A DNA stretch of 64,000 bases. Origin: Agrobacterium vitis. GTDB lineage: Bacteria; Pseudomonadota; Alphaproteobacteria; Rhizobiales; Rhizobiaceae. Positions within the stretch are counted from its first letter, which is position 1. Each line of letters starts with the position of its first letter. The notes beneath the pieces were generated by a model. The model was not told the DNA's origin. It saw only the letters and a list, made by a program, of their open reading frames with translations, and did no database searches. A program made the translations under genes and the position numbers. Shown here piece after piece: positions 1 to 8,761 of the stretch. Location of the stretch: NCBI RefSeq assembly GCF_037039395.1, contig NZ_CP146242.1, forward strand, positions 3,359,001 to 3,423,000, given 5' to 3'.

Positions 1-1
1 G

Positions 2-1120
2 GCGGATTATTATAAATCCGACGTGCAACTGACATTAACCCAGCAGATTTTCGATGGATTCCAGACGCTCAACAATGTGCGCTCTTCAGAAGCGGGCGTG
101 CTTTCCAATCGGGAAAGCATGAAGGCGGATGAGATCCAGATCCTGCTCGGTGCAGCCCAGGCCTATGCCGATGTGGCGCGGGACCAGCAGATTGTCGGTA
201 TCCGCCGCCAGAACCTGAGCTTCCTTCAGGAACAGCTGAAAGCTGCCAATGCGCGGCTGGAGGTGGGCGAAGGCACCAAAACCGATGTCAGCCAGGCAGA
301 GGCGCAACTGGCGGGTGCCGACAGTCTGCTGGCCTCCGCTATCGCCCAACTGAGACAGAGCGAAGCATCCTATATGCAGGTGGTTGGCGAGATGCCGAAG
401 GATGTGCGCCAACCGGTGCGCGCCACCAAGGCGATGCCGACCAATCTGGACAAGGCCGTTGCTTTGGGCATCAGGGAGCATCCCAGCGTGCTTGCCGCTC
501 TGCATGCGGTAACCTCGGCGCAATATCAGGTGAAATCGGCCGAAGGCAGCCTGCTTCCGGGCGTCAGTCTTCAGGGCAGCCTTGATCGCCACAATACGGA
601 TAATCCAAGCGAGTCGACCGACCGCGATTATTCTGCGGCATCGATTACAGCGCAGGTGAAAATTCCGCTCTATCAGGGCGGTTCGGAATATGGCCAGATC
701 CGCAAAGCCAAGGAAACCGTTGGTGCGCAGGAACTGAAAGTCGATTACGCCCGATTGAGCGTGCGAAAGCAGATCATGACCGCTTTTGCCCAGATGCAAG
801 CCGCAACTGCGGCCATCACCTCGGGCCGCAAGCAGGTTACCGCCGCAAAGCTCGCCTTGCAGGGCGTTATCGAGGAACGCAATGTCGGCCAGAAGATCAC
901 CCTTGACGTTTTAAACTCGCAGCAGACCGCACTCGACGCGCAGGAAAGCCTCGTGAACGCACAGCGCAATGAAGTGGTGGCCAGCTACTCATTGCTGGCG
1001 GCAACTGGCACTTTGACGGTCAGGAGCCAGGGATTGCAGGTGGCGGAATATAAGGCAGAAGAGCATTACGATGCCGTCAAGGACAAGTGGTTCGGATTGC
1101 GGGCTGCCAACGGCAAGTAA
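2..1120 (+). CDS. tolC: TolC-family outer membrane efflux protein (5' end missing)
   Basis: The reading frame is open from the first bases of the window, so the N-terminus with its signal peptide lies outside; 372 residues are visible. The remainder is mostly long amphipathic helix with two repeated halves, as in OEP/TolC proteins. The QLTLTQQIFDGFQTLNNVRSS stretch near the left edge and the matching KIPLYQGGSEYGQIRKAKE stretch in the second half are the paired beta-strand/helix junctions of the two repeats. TolC trimers form the outer-membrane duct for type I secretion and multidrug efflux. A GTG codon at 23 is unlikely to be the start because the homology continues upstream of it. The family call is firm; which exporter it serves cannot be read from here. 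Confidence 0.9.
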   Translation, partial: ADYYKSDVQLTLTQQIFDGFQTLNNVRSSEAGVLSNRESMKADEIQILLGAAQAYADVARDQQIVGIRRQNLSFLQEQLKAANARLEVGEGTKTDVSQAEAQLAGADSLLASAIAQLRQSEASYMQVVGEMPKDVRQPVRATKAMPTNLDKAVALGIREHPSVLAALHAVTSAQYQVKSAEGSLLPGVSLQGSLDRHNTDNPSESTDRDYSAASITAQVKIPLYQGGSEYGQIRKAKETVGAQELKVDYARLSVRKQIMTAFAQMQAATAAITSGRKQVTAAKLALQGVIEERNVGQKITLDVLNSQQTALDAQESLVNAQRNEVVASYSLLAATGTLTVRSQGLQVAEYKAEEHYDAVKDKWFGLRAANGK

Positions 1121-1156
1121 GCCATGGGTCATTAAAAATGGCTGTTGGTATACCCT

Positions 1157-1199
1157 TTGCAAATATCTCAAGCGAGTGATGAGTTTGAGATATTTGCAA
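1157..1199 (+). other. Long stem-loop downstream of tolC
   Basis: A perfect 15-bp inverted repeat (1157-1171 and 1185-1199) encloses a 13-nt loop in the 304-bp gap between tolC and the PopZ gene. It is AT-rich and not followed by a T-run, so it is not a typical intrinsic terminator. It could protect the tolC mRNA 3' end or be a protein-binding palindrome. I see nothing else recognisable in the gap apart from the popZ ribosome binding region. Confidence 0.5.
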
Positions 1200-1424
1200 T
1201 ACCTTCAAGCCGACGATGCGTGGTCGTCTTCTCGCCTTGGTATGAGGTCTCTCATTGCGGATAATTCGGCCCGGCTGGCGAAACAATCCTCGATTGAACC
1301 CATAAAGCTGTGTATTTTGGGCTTTAAGCTTTTGAAGGCGATTTCCTCGAGCAAAGGGGTATCCTAAGGTCGAGCGAATCACATGGCAAAAGCCGATGGG
1401 GTTTGAAGCCAAATGGGGAATGTA

Positions 1425-2372
1425 ATGGCCCAGCCGAATGTATCGCGTGAACCGTCCATGGAAGAGATCCTGGCCTCCATTCGCCGGATTATCGAAAGCA
1501 ATGAGCCGGCACCCGCCCGGTCTTTCGATGATGCCTATGGTTATGACAGTGAAGTGGACGAACTGGATATTGCCGGTAATGCATTTTCCGTCGAGGCTGT
1601 GCCGATGGATCTGCCGGTTGCGGCCAACCAGTCCGGTCCGGCTCAGTTGGCGGCATCTGCTGCAAACCGTTTCTCCGAGGATGCAGGCGATCAGGGCCGT
1701 GACCATTTGAGCCGTGAGCCTGGTCTTGGCGGACAGCAGATAGCAGATGGCGCAAGGCATACGGCAAAGCCGGTGTCGCTTGCCGATCTGGCAGCCCGGG
1801 TGCGTGCCACGTCCGAGCGGCGCGAAGAGCCCGGCGCTGCCGAGTTTCCTTCTGAATTTCCTCCCGCTTTCTCCAAGCAAGAGCCGCAATCGCGCGATGG
1901 TCGTGGGGTCTCTTCCTACATGTCTGACACCATTGGTGGTTTTCGCGAGATTGCTACGGAGCAAGCGGGGCCTTTGGGGCAGGTCCGGCCTCTGGCAAAG
2001 GCGCGAATCGCCGAACCGGAAGCCATGAGCGCCAGCCAGCGCCATATTGAAGCGCTGTTGCAGTCGGAACCTGTGGCTCAGGCTGAGGTCGCGCCTCAGG
2101 AGCAGGCCGAAGAGGCGGATATGCAGGGCGATAACCGGGCCTATAATCGGCAAGGCGCGCTTTTGTCCATGCAGGCCGGTGCGCAGGTGGCCAAGTCCTT
2201 TGAGGAGCTGGCAGCTGTCGTCGATGGCCAGCAGCGCAGGTCGCTGGATGAAATCGCCCAGGATATGTTGCGGCCGATGTTGCAGGACTGGCTTGACGAC
2301 AATCTGCCGACCCTGGTTGAGCGTCTGGTGCGCGAAGAAATCGAACGTATTGCACGTGGTCCGCGCCGCTAA
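1425..2372 (+). CDS. popZ: PopZ/DUF2497 polar organizing protein
   Basis: The 315-residue acidic, low-complexity protein has the two conserved ends of the DUF2497 family. The N-terminal helix contains EPSMEEILASIRRIIE, the segment that in Caulobacter PopZ recruits partner proteins. The C-terminal helices (about residues 280-315, from LRPMLQDWLDDNLPTLV) drive oligomerisation. The middle is a Pro/Glu/Ala-rich disordered spacer. PopZ forms a polar matrix that anchors the chromosome origin and cell-cycle proteins; in Agrobacterium it marks the growing pole. The start at 1425 gives the usual MAQP N-terminus with a GGGGA motif just upstream; an in-frame ATG at 1413 is also possible. The order tolC-popZ-valS is, as far as I recall, typical of Rhizobiaceae. 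Confidence 0.9.
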   Translation: MAQPNVSREPSMEEILASIRRIIESNEPAPARSFDDAYGYDSEVDELDIAGNAFSVEAVPMDLPVAANQSGPAQLAASAANRFSEDAGDQGRDHLSREPGLGGQQIADGARHTAKPVSLADLAARVRATSERREEPGAAEFPSEFPPAFSKQEPQSRDGRGVSSYMSDTIGGFREIATEQAGPLGQVRPLAKARIAEPEAMSASQRHIEALLQSEPVAQAEVAPQEQAEEADMQGDNRAYNRQGALLSMQAGAQVAKSFEELAAVVDGQQRRSLDEIAQDMLRPMLQDWLDDNLPTLVERLVREEIERIARGPRR

Positions 2373-2437
2373 GAGGGCGGTACCGCAGGCTGCTCTCGGC
2401 AAGCGTGTGTATGAAAACGTCGAACTGGAACAATCGG

Positions 2438-2466
2438 AAGCCGCCTTGTGAATGGGCGGCTTTTTG
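2438..2466 (+). terminator. Intrinsic terminator after popZ
   Basis: A perfect 8-bp GC-rich stem (2438-2445 with 2455-2462, AAGCCGCC/GGCGGCTT) is followed directly by a run of T. It lies about 65 bp past the popZ stop and before valS, so valS probably has its own promoter in the remaining 100 bp. Confidence 0.8.
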
Positions 2467-2570
2467 CTTTCCTTTCTTGACACTGCGCGACCTGTCCGCT
2501 TTACCACGTGATTGACGAAAACAATGAAATCCAACGTCCACCCGCGTTCCCGTGAACCGGTAGGGCCTTA

Positions 2571-5429
2571 ATGTCTGGTCAGAACATGCTCGATAAGACC
2601 TATGATTCCGCAAGCGTAGAACCGAAAATCGCCAAGGCCTGGGATGAGGCGGAGGCATTCCGCGCCGGTGTCAATGCAAAGCCGGGTGCGGAAAGCTTCA
2701 CCATCGTCATCCCGCCGCCGAATGTGACCGGGTCGCTGCATATGGGCCACGCGCTCAACAATACCTTGCAGGACATCATGATCCGCTTCGAGCGGATGCG
2801 CGGCAAGGATGTGCTGTGGCAGCCGGGCATGGACCATGCCGGCATTGCCACGCAGATGGTGGTCGAGCGGCAATTGATGGAAAAGCAGCTGCCGGGCCGC
2901 CGCGAGATGGGCCGTGATGCGTTTATCGATAAGGTCTGGGAGTGGAAGGACGAATTGGGCGGGTTGATCTTCAACCAGCTGAAGCGGCTTGGCGCATCCT
3001 GCGACTGGTCGCGTGAGCGCTTCACCATGGACGAAGGCCTGTCCGAGGCAGTTCTGGAAGTCTTTGTCACCCTCTACAAGCAGGGCCTGATCTACAAGGA
3101 CAAGCGTCTCGTCAATTGGGACCCCAAGCTGTTGACGGCGATATCCGATCTGGAAGTCGAACAGCATGAGGTCAATGGCAATCTCTGGCACCTGCGCTAT
3201 CCGCTGGAGGAGGGGGTTACCTATCAGCATCCTGTTGCCTTCGATGAAGACGGCAAGGCGACGGAATGGGAGACCCGCGACTACCTGGTGGTCGCCACCA
3301 CCCGCCCGGAAACCATGCTGGGCGATACCGGCATTGCCGTTCATCCCGATGATGAGCGCTATCAGTCGATCATTGGCAAGCATGTGATCCTGCCGATCGT
3401 TGGCCGCAGAATTCCTATTGTCGGCGACGAATATCCCGATCCGACGGCCGGCACCGGCGCTGTAAAAATGACGCCTGCTCATGACTTCAACGACTTTGAC
3501 GTCGGCAAGCGTGCCGGTTTGAGGATGATCAACATCCTCAATATCGATGCGACGGTGACCATTGTCGAGAATGACGATTTCCTGGAGGGGCTGACCCCGA
3601 GCCGCGAACAGCAGATGGTCTGGGCCGAGCTGGAAGGCCAGGACCGCTTCTTCGTGCGCAAGAAGATCGTCGAGATCTTCGAGGCGGAAGGGCTGCTCGA
3701 CAAGATCGAGCCGCATAAACACACAGTGCCGCATGGCGACCGAGGCGGCGTGCCGATCGAGCCGCGCCTGACCGAGCAATGGTATGTGGACGCCAAGACG
3801 CTGGCTAAGCCCGCCATCGACAGCGTGCGCGAAGGCCGCACCAAATTCGTGCCGAAGAACTGGGACAAGACCTATTACGAATGGATGGAGAATATCCAGC
3901 CATGGTGCGTGTCACGCCAGCTCTGGTGGGGACATCAGATCCCGGCCTGGTATGGGCCGGATGGTCAGGTCTTCGTCGAAAAGGACGAGGAAACAGCGCT
4001 TCACGCCGCCATTCAGCATTATCTGTCGCATGAAGGGCCGATGAAGGCTTTCGTGGAAGACAAGATCGAGAACTTCAAGCCGGGCGAAATCCTCACCCGC
4101 GATGAAGACGTGCTCGATACCTGGTTCTCCTCGGCGCTCTGGCCGTTCTCCACGCTTGGCTGGCCGGAAAAAACCCCGGAAGTGGCGCGCTACTATCCGA
4201 CCAATGTGCTCGTCACTGGTTTTGACATCATCTTCTTCTGGGTTGCCCGGATGATGATGATGAGCCTGCATTTCATGAAGGATGAAGCGGGCAATCCCGT
4301 CGAGCCATTTGAAACCGTTTATGTCCACGCCCTTGTGCGTGACAAGAACGGTCAGAAAATGTCGAAATCCAAGGGCAATGTTATCAACCCGCTGGAGCTG
4401 ATCGATGAGTATGGCGCGGATGCGCTGCGCTTCACGCTGACCATCATGGCTGCCCAGGGCCGCGACGTGAAACTGGATACGGCGCGGGTTGCGGGCTATC
4501 GTAACTTCGGCACCAAGCTGTGGAACGCCACCCGTTTTGCCGAGATGAACGGCGTGAAGTCCGATCCATCCTTCCTGCCTGAAGCGGCCACACTGGCCAT
4601 CAACCGCTGGATTCTGACGGAACTGACGCGGGCTGAACGCGAGGTCACGGAGGCCATCGCACATTTCCGGTTCAATGATGCGGCCAGCGCGCTTTATCGC
4701 TTCGTCTGGAACCAGTTCTGCGACTGGTATCTGGAGCTGCTGAAGCCGGTCTTTGCCGGTGAAGACGACGTTGCCAAGACTGAAGCCCAGGCTTGTGCTG
4801 CCTATGTGCTGGAGCAGACCTACAAGCTGCTGCACCCCTTCATGCCGTTCATGACGGAAGAGCTGTGGGCCCATACCGCAGGTGAGGGTGTCGAGCGCGA
4901 AACACTGCTGTGCCATGCCGATTGGCCGGTTCTGACCTTCAGCGATGAGCAGGCGGCTGCCGATATCAACTGGTTGGTGGATCTGGTCAGCGGCATTCGC
5001 TCGGCCCGGGCGGAAATGAATGTGCCGCCTTCTGCCGTTGCACCGCTCACCGTCGTTGGCGCCAATGGCGTTACCCGCTCCAGGCTGGAGCATCACGAAG
5101 CCGCCATCAAGCGTTTGGCGCGGGTGGGTGACATCAGCCATGCCCCGGAGGCGCCGAAGGGTTCTGCCCAGGTCATCGTTGGCGAGGCGACGGCCTGCCT
5201 GCCGCTCGGCAGCCTGATCGATCTTGGTGCTGAGCGAGCCCGTCTGGAAAAATCGATCGGCAAGGTCGATCAGGATATCGAGAAGGGCCGCAAGAAGCTT
5301 GGCAACGAGAAGTTTGTCGCCAATGCCGATCCGGAAGTCGTCGCCGCTGAGCGTCAACGGCTTGCCGAACTGGAAGAGCAGCGCGGCGTGCTGGCTGTGG
5401 CTCTGCAACGGGTCAACGAGGCCGGTTGA
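2571..5429 (+). CDS. valS: Valine--tRNA ligase
   Basis: This class I aminoacyl-tRNA synthetase attaches valine to tRNA-Val. It is 952 residues, the normal length. The ATP-binding HIGH box is HMGH at 57-60 after PPPNVTGSL, and the KMSKS loop is at 596-600 (GQKMSKSKGNV). Between them lies the CP1 editing domain, with the TTRPETMLGDT signature that marks the valine/isoleucine/leucine editing site. The C-terminal 65 residues form the ValS-specific coiled coil (ERARLEKSIGKVDQDIEKG). It stands alone, bounded by terminators on both sides. Confidence 0.98.
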   Translation: MSGQNMLDKTYDSASVEPKIAKAWDEAEAFRAGVNAKPGAESFTIVIPPPNVTGSLHMGHALNNTLQDIMIRFERMRGKDVLWQPGMDHAGIATQMVVERQLMEKQLPGRREMGRDAFIDKVWEWKDELGGLIFNQLKRLGASCDWSRERFTMDEGLSEAVLEVFVTLYKQGLIYKDKRLVNWDPKLLTAISDLEVEQHEVNGNLWHLRYPLEEGVTYQHPVAFDEDGKATEWETRDYLVVATTRPETMLGDTGIAVHPDDERYQSIIGKHVILPIVGRRIPIVGDEYPDPTAGTGAVKMTPAHDFNDFDVGKRAGLRMINILNIDATVTIVENDDFLEGLTPSREQQMVWAELEGQDRFFVRKKIVEIFEAEGLLDKIEPHKHTVPHGDRGGVPIEPRLTEQWYVDAKTLAKPAIDSVREGRTKFVPKNWDKTYYEWMENIQPWCVSRQLWWGHQIPAWYGPDGQVFVEKDEETALHAAIQHYLSHEGPMKAFVEDKIENFKPGEILTRDEDVLDTWFSSALWPFSTLGWPEKTPEVARYYPTNVLVTGFDIIFFWVARMMMMSLHFMKDEAGNPVEPFETVYVHALVRDKNGQKMSKSKGNVINPLELIDEYGADALRFTLTIMAAQGRDVKLDTARVAGYRNFGTKLWNATRFAEMNGVKSDPSFLPEAATLAINRWILTELTRAEREVTEAIAHFRFNDAASALYRFVWNQFCDWYLELLKPVFAGEDDVAKTEAQACAAYVLEQTYKLLHPFMPFMTEELWAHTAGEGVERETLLCHADWPVLTFSDEQAAADINWLVDLVSGIRSARAEMNVPPSAVAPLTVVGANGVTRSRLEHHEAAIKRLARVGDISHAPEAPKGSAQVIVGEATACLPLGSLIDLGAERARLEKSIGKVDQDIEKGRKKLGNEKFVANADPEVVAAERQRLAELEEQRGVLAVALQRVNEAG

Positions 5430-5436
5430 CCCCCTG

Positions 5437-5549
5437 GAGTTTGTCTTGGGGCATTTCCGCGAAAAGTGAAATCCGCTTTTCCCGGCAAAACAAACGATCA
5501 TCTGAAAAATCAAAACCTGTCTGGTTCAATCTGAACGAGACAGGTTTTG
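5437..5549. repeat. Palindromic intergenic repeat, GTTTGTC family (copy 1)
   Basis: Immediately after valS there is a GAGTTTGTC... arm, an imperfect palindrome around GCGAAAAGTGAAATCCGCTT, an ACAAACGA arm, then a second hairpin. The same layout recurs at 9572-9670 after xth. Motifs shared by both are GAGTTTGTC, GAAAAGTG, TTTTCCCG, ACAAACGA and CTGGTTCAAT.TGAAC. This resembles short palindromic repeats that I recall as widespread between Rhizobiaceae genes. The second hairpin here doubles as the valS terminator. Confidence 0.6.
5512..5549 (+). terminator. valS terminator hairpin
   Basis: AAAACCTGTCT and its near-complement at 5537-5548 form a stem of about 11 bp around an inner GTTCA/TGAAC helix, ending in TTTTG. 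It is embedded in the second half of the palindromic repeat, so the repeat may supply the transcription stop for valS. Confidence 0.6.
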
Positions 5550-5991
5550 CATGGCCGTGTGCGATCTAAAACGCACAAAGGTTCGCTGTAGCGCCATCCG
5601 AAATCATTTGGGTTGTGATTGCGCCTGAAGGTGGAAACACCCTCGGGTTTTTTCGATGTTAAAACCGCTTACTCCTGCGATCTGGTGTTCCAGCGGGAAT
5701 GCCGTTTTTGCACTGCAAAAAATACCATAGAAATCTCAGGAATAATGAATTGAGGTCGCGTTGCTGTTTCGCAACGGTTGTGAAGAAATGTAAAATATTA
5801 TTCCGTAAATTGGGGGATAATCCCGGTTTGACGCAAAACGTTCCTTTCAATTTGTCAATTTTACGGCGTTAATAAGACCTTACGTAAAACGTTCCATCCA
5901 TATGGTGCGCCGCAATCGTATTTCGTGAAGTTGTCATTTAATTTTAATAGGTTAGGCTTCATTCAACAAAATTCCAATGTTTGGAGGGGAC
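5550..5991. promoter_or_regulatory. AT-rich upstream region of the FadL-type porin with a duplicated motif
   Basis: This stretch of roughly 440 bp holds no credible gene. It becomes AT-rich towards the porin start and should contain its promoter. AAAACGTTCC occurs twice, near 5834 and 5886, about 52 bp apart, each preceded by CGCA or CGTA; a TTTTGCA-C-TGCAAAA palindrome lies near 5707-5721. The spacing and position fit a pair of operator sites, but no regulator can be named from sequence. Confidence 0.35.
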
Positions 5992-7149
5992 ATGTCAAAA
6001 AAACAAATTACGCGGGGCGTTCTGGCTTTGATCGCGGCGGCGCTTTCCAGCACAGCGGCACTGGCAGGCGGCTTTTCCAGAGGTGAGGCCGATACCGACA
6101 TTCTTTACGAGGATGGGAAGGTCAAGGCTCGCGCTGGCGCTGTCTTCGTCTCGCCGGGGCGTAAATATGACACGGTGGGAGGATCGAAATCATCCGACGG
6201 TAGTTTTAGTGACAGTTACTGGATTCCCAGTGTTGCCGCCAAGGTCCAGATTTCCGATGCGTTGGGCTGCGCCTTTACGTATACCCAGCCCTTCGGCGCA
6301 TCCTCCACCTATGGAACGGATACACGCCGTGCCGACCAGTTGGCCGGGGCGGCTTCAGGCAATTTCAACTATTACACCAAGAAGCATTTCATCACCAATG
6401 AATATGGCGGCACGTGCGCCGTGCGTTTCGATGTTGGTCCTGGCAAGCTCTATGTGTTGGGTGGCGGTTTCTTCCAGGATTTCGATTACACGGCCGATTC
6501 CTATTATGGAACGCTGCACCTGAAAGATAATTCGTCTGTCGGATATCGCCTGGGTGTGGGCTATGACATTCCCGAATATGCGATGCGTGCCCAGTTGATG
6601 TATCGTTCGCAGATCAAGGAAGAGGCCGATGGTGACTTCACGCCGCGTGCCCTGTCGGCGCTGCTGGGCACTGGTGCCGTTTCTGCCTATGGTTATGGCA
6701 CCTTGCCACAATCACTCAAGCTGAGTCTGCAAAGCGGAATCGCGCCCGGTTGGCTTGCCTACGGCTCTGTCAAATGGACGGACTGGAGCGTTTTGCAAAC
6801 GCTCAACTACAATATTACCGGCCTCGGCGACCAGCGGGACGATTTTTTCTGGAAGGATGGCTGGACCATCCAGGCGGGCATTGGCCACAAGTTTAACGAT
6901 CGCGTTTCCGGTACCGTCAATATCACCTGGGACAAGGGTGTAGGTAATGGCGCCGATATCATGACCGACACCTGGACGTTGGGTGTGGGAACCGAGATCA
7001 AGCTTGGGCCAGGCGATCTGCGTGTTGGGGCGGGGGTCAGCTATCTCACCGCCGGGAGCCAAAGTTATGCCAAGGGTGCATCCTATGATGCGACCGCAAA
7101 TGGCGACTGGGCCTATGCCTTCGGTAGCTCCTACCAGATCAAGTTCTGA
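5992..7149 (+). CDS. OmpP1/FadL-type outer membrane transport protein
   Basis: The 385-residue protein has a cleavable signal peptide (MSKKQITRGVLALIAAALSS, cleaved after ALA near residue 25) and then alternating beta strands, ending in phenylalanine (YQIKF) as outer-membrane barrels do. The mature N-terminus GGFSRGEADTDILYEDG and the internal pattern of the strands match the OMPP1/FadL/TodX family, which imports long-chain fatty acids and other hydrophobic compounds. The start at 5992 is chosen because of the strong GGAGGGG ribosome site at about 5982. It is monocistronic, with a hairpin terminator downstream. The actual substrate is unknown. Confidence 0.88.
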   Translation: MSKKQITRGVLALIAAALSSTAALAGGFSRGEADTDILYEDGKVKARAGAVFVSPGRKYDTVGGSKSSDGSFSDSYWIPSVAAKVQISDALGCAFTYTQPFGASSTYGTDTRRADQLAGAASGNFNYYTKKHFITNEYGGTCAVRFDVGPGKLYVLGGGFFQDFDYTADSYYGTLHLKDNSSVGYRLGVGYDIPEYAMRAQLMYRSQIKEEADGDFTPRALSALLGTGAVSAYGYGTLPQSLKLSLQSGIAPGWLAYGSVKWTDWSVLQTLNYNITGLGDQRDDFFWKDGWTIQAGIGHKFNDRVSGTVNITWDKGVGNGADIMTDTWTLGVGTEIKLGPGDLRVGAGVSYLTAGSQSYAKGASYDATANGDWAYAFGSSYQIKF

Positions 7150-7169
7150 TATCTGTTCATGACTTTATG

Positions 7170-7209
7170 AAATGGCATGGTTGCTCTCGAATGAGCGACC
7201 GTGCCATTT
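7170..7209 (+). terminator. Hairpin terminator after the FadL-type gene
   Basis: AAATGGCAtGGTtGCTC pairs with GAGCgACCgTGCCATTT (7170-7186 with 7193-7209), giving a stem of about 17 bp with two G-U pairs. It begins 20 bp after the stop codon. The 3' side is moderately T-rich rather than a clean T-run. Confidence 0.65.
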
Positions 7210-7822
7210 CCTTAATGGAGCCACGACGAAGCCGACCCAGGCTTTTCAGCGTGTCTTACCCCTCGTCCCCGCGTTATGCCTGACGTCGCCCTTGAGAGCT
7301 ATGGCGCACGGCCCTGTGGAGAGGGTCTCGACAGGTGGATGCGTTGCCCGGCCTAGGGCTGTTTTTGCGGTGCTCGGGCTGTCCATTCTGTGCTTTCTTT
7401 GCAACATATTTTATATCCTCTCGGTCGTAATCCTCTCAGTGCTAAAATGTCTATTTCCCGCCACAAAGAGAGCGCAGCACAAGCTCCGTGCGAAGTTCCG
7501 GGTGTGCAATCCCTGCGCTTGCTTGGTCGAAAGAATATGGGTTCGGATGAAAAACCTCGGTTTTTCAGGTGGCTCCGGCTTGTTCGGCACAGCAGAGACG
7601 TAGAGCAGTATACCGGCCGCAGTTTCAGGTCTCAGGCCGCTTTCTCGCCCGAAAGGCACTTTATGTTGGGGAAAATCGAGAGGACGCGAAGAATAATTTA
7701 CCGGATTTCAATCTGGTTGCGTTCTTTATGGGATTTGGATCTGTACCCGGTTGCGGACGTTGTTGGCTCTGGCGCTGTCGTAAATCCTTCGCTTGTGCGT
7801 AGAAGGGCCTTTGGTCGTGGAA
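7210..7822. promoter_or_regulatory. Long gene-free leader upstream of exoR
   Basis: About 610 bp lie between the FadL terminator and the exoR start. Two overlapping ORFs here (7172-7603 and 7390-7830) have no ribosome site, no recognisable domain and end inside or across the exoR start, so I do not call them genes. In Sinorhizobium, exoR transcription is reported to be controlled by the ExoS/ChvI two-component system that ExoR itself restrains, so regulator sites may be here; I cannot identify them by eye. Confidence 0.3.
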
Positions 7823-8638
7823 ATGTTTAAGGTTTACGGTAATCAGGGGCGGACAATCGGACAGTCTTCAGCCTTTCTGCTGCTGTCACTGGCGCTCGGC
7901 AACCTGTTTTATACGGGCTGTGCCCATGCCTTTGACTTCAAAGCCGGTGTCTCCAAGGAGTCCGGTCCCTTCGATTTGTTCAAGTTCGGTTTCAACGCTC
8001 AAAAGAGCGGCAAGACGCAGGATGCCGTCGAAGCCTATCGTTATGCCGCCGAAAAAGGTCATACCGGATCGCGCTGGGCGCTGGCCAATATGTATGCCGA
8101 TGGCGATGGCGTTGTTAAAAACGATTATGAAGCCTTCAAGATCTATTCTGAAATTGCCAACCAGGGCGTTGAGCCGGGCTCGGAAGATACGGTCTATTTC
8201 GTCAATGCGCTGATCTCGCTGGCCAGCTATTACCAGCAGGGCATTGCCGGCAGTCCGGTCAAGTCCGATCTGGTCCAGGCCCGTCAGCTTTATTTCCAGG
8301 CAGCGTCCGCCTTTGGTTTCCCGGAAGCCCAGTTCGAGCTGGCGAAAATGCTGCTGGCGGGCGAGGGCGGCAAACGCAATGTCCAGCAGGCCAAGAAATG
8401 GCTTAACCTTGCCCGGAAGAACGGCCATGCCGGCGCCATGGCGCTGTTTGGCGATGTCATTTTCGAAGAAGGACAGGCGGCCCGTGGCCTCGCCTTCCTG
8501 ACGGCGGCTCTGGATAAATGCGCGCCAAAGGATTGCCCATGGATCGAGGATCTCCAGGAGCGCGCCTTCTCGCTTGCCGATGAAAAAGATCGCCGCGTTG
8601 CCGTCGCACTCGTGCCACAGGTGCAGGAACAACCCTGA
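7823..8638 (+). CDS. exoR: ExoR, periplasmic Sel1-repeat regulator of exopolysaccharide synthesis
   Basis: This 271-residue protein begins with a signal peptide ending near HAFDFKAGVS. It then carries Sel1/TPR-type repeats, such as AEKGHTGSRWALANMYADGDGV, ASAFGFPEAQFELAKMLLAGEGG and ARKNGHAGAMALFGDVIFEEG. The sequence follows Sinorhizobium meliloti ExoR closely (FDFK.G.S..SGPFDLFKFGF, EAYRYAAEKGHTGSRWALANMYA, GVEPGSEDT). ExoR binds the periplasmic part of the sensor kinase ExoS and keeps ExoS/ChvI off, repressing succinoglycan and activating motility; acid-induced proteolysis of ExoR relieves this in Agrobacterium. The ATG at 7823 puts the hydrophobic segment at the N-terminus. Confidence 0.93.
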   Translation: MFKVYGNQGRTIGQSSAFLLLSLALGNLFYTGCAHAFDFKAGVSKESGPFDLFKFGFNAQKSGKTQDAVEAYRYAAEKGHTGSRWALANMYADGDGVVKNDYEAFKIYSEIANQGVEPGSEDTVYFVNALISLASYYQQGIAGSPVKSDLVQARQLYFQAASAFGFPEAQFELAKMLLAGEGGKRNVQQAKKWLNLARKNGHAGAMALFGDVIFEEGQAARGLAFLTAALDKCAPKDCPWIEDLQERAFSLADEKDRRVAVALVPQVQEQP

Positions 8639-8650
8639 ACGGGCTGGCCC

Positions 8651-8757
8651 GCTACAGTGCGGTGCGCCATATATGGCGCACCGCACTGTAGCTCTTTATA
8701 TCTGATGCATAATTTTCTCTTTCAACCGCTTCCGGTTTAAAGAATTATGCAGTAACC
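8651..8757 (-). repeat. Composite palindromic repeat (copy 1) with a perfect 42-bp palindrome
   Basis: Read on the minus strand, the element is palindrome A (GCATAATTCTTTAAACCGGA...) followed by ATATAAAGAGCTACAG and palindrome B. Palindrome B at 8651-8692 is a perfect 42-bp inverted repeat, GCTACAGTGCGGTGCGCCATA and its complement. The same A-linker-B design recurs at 52043-52149 and 63908-64000, with partial copies at 31585-31620 and 54736-54780. The layout fits the RIME-type (Rhizobium-specific intergenic mosaic element) repeats. It lies between the convergent genes exoR and xth and may act as a two-way terminator. Confidence 0.75.
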
Positions 8758-8761
8758 CTCT

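Noticed and set aside
1077..2534. 485-codon open frame on the minus strand opposite popZ
   Set aside because: It is antisense to a gene with a clear family match, has no ribosome site and reads as composition-biased sequence with no domain.
3912..5513. 533-codon open frame on the minus strand opposite valS
   Set aside because: It is a shadow of valS caused by high GC; the sense strand has every ValS motif.
5550..5991. tRNA or small RNA gene in the porin leader
   Set aside because: No cloverleaf or T-loop signature is found, and the hairpins present are short and AT-rich.
7390..7830. ORF of 146 codons between the FadL-type gene and exoR
   Set aside because: No ribosome site, no domain, and it overlaps the exoR start; more likely leader DNA.
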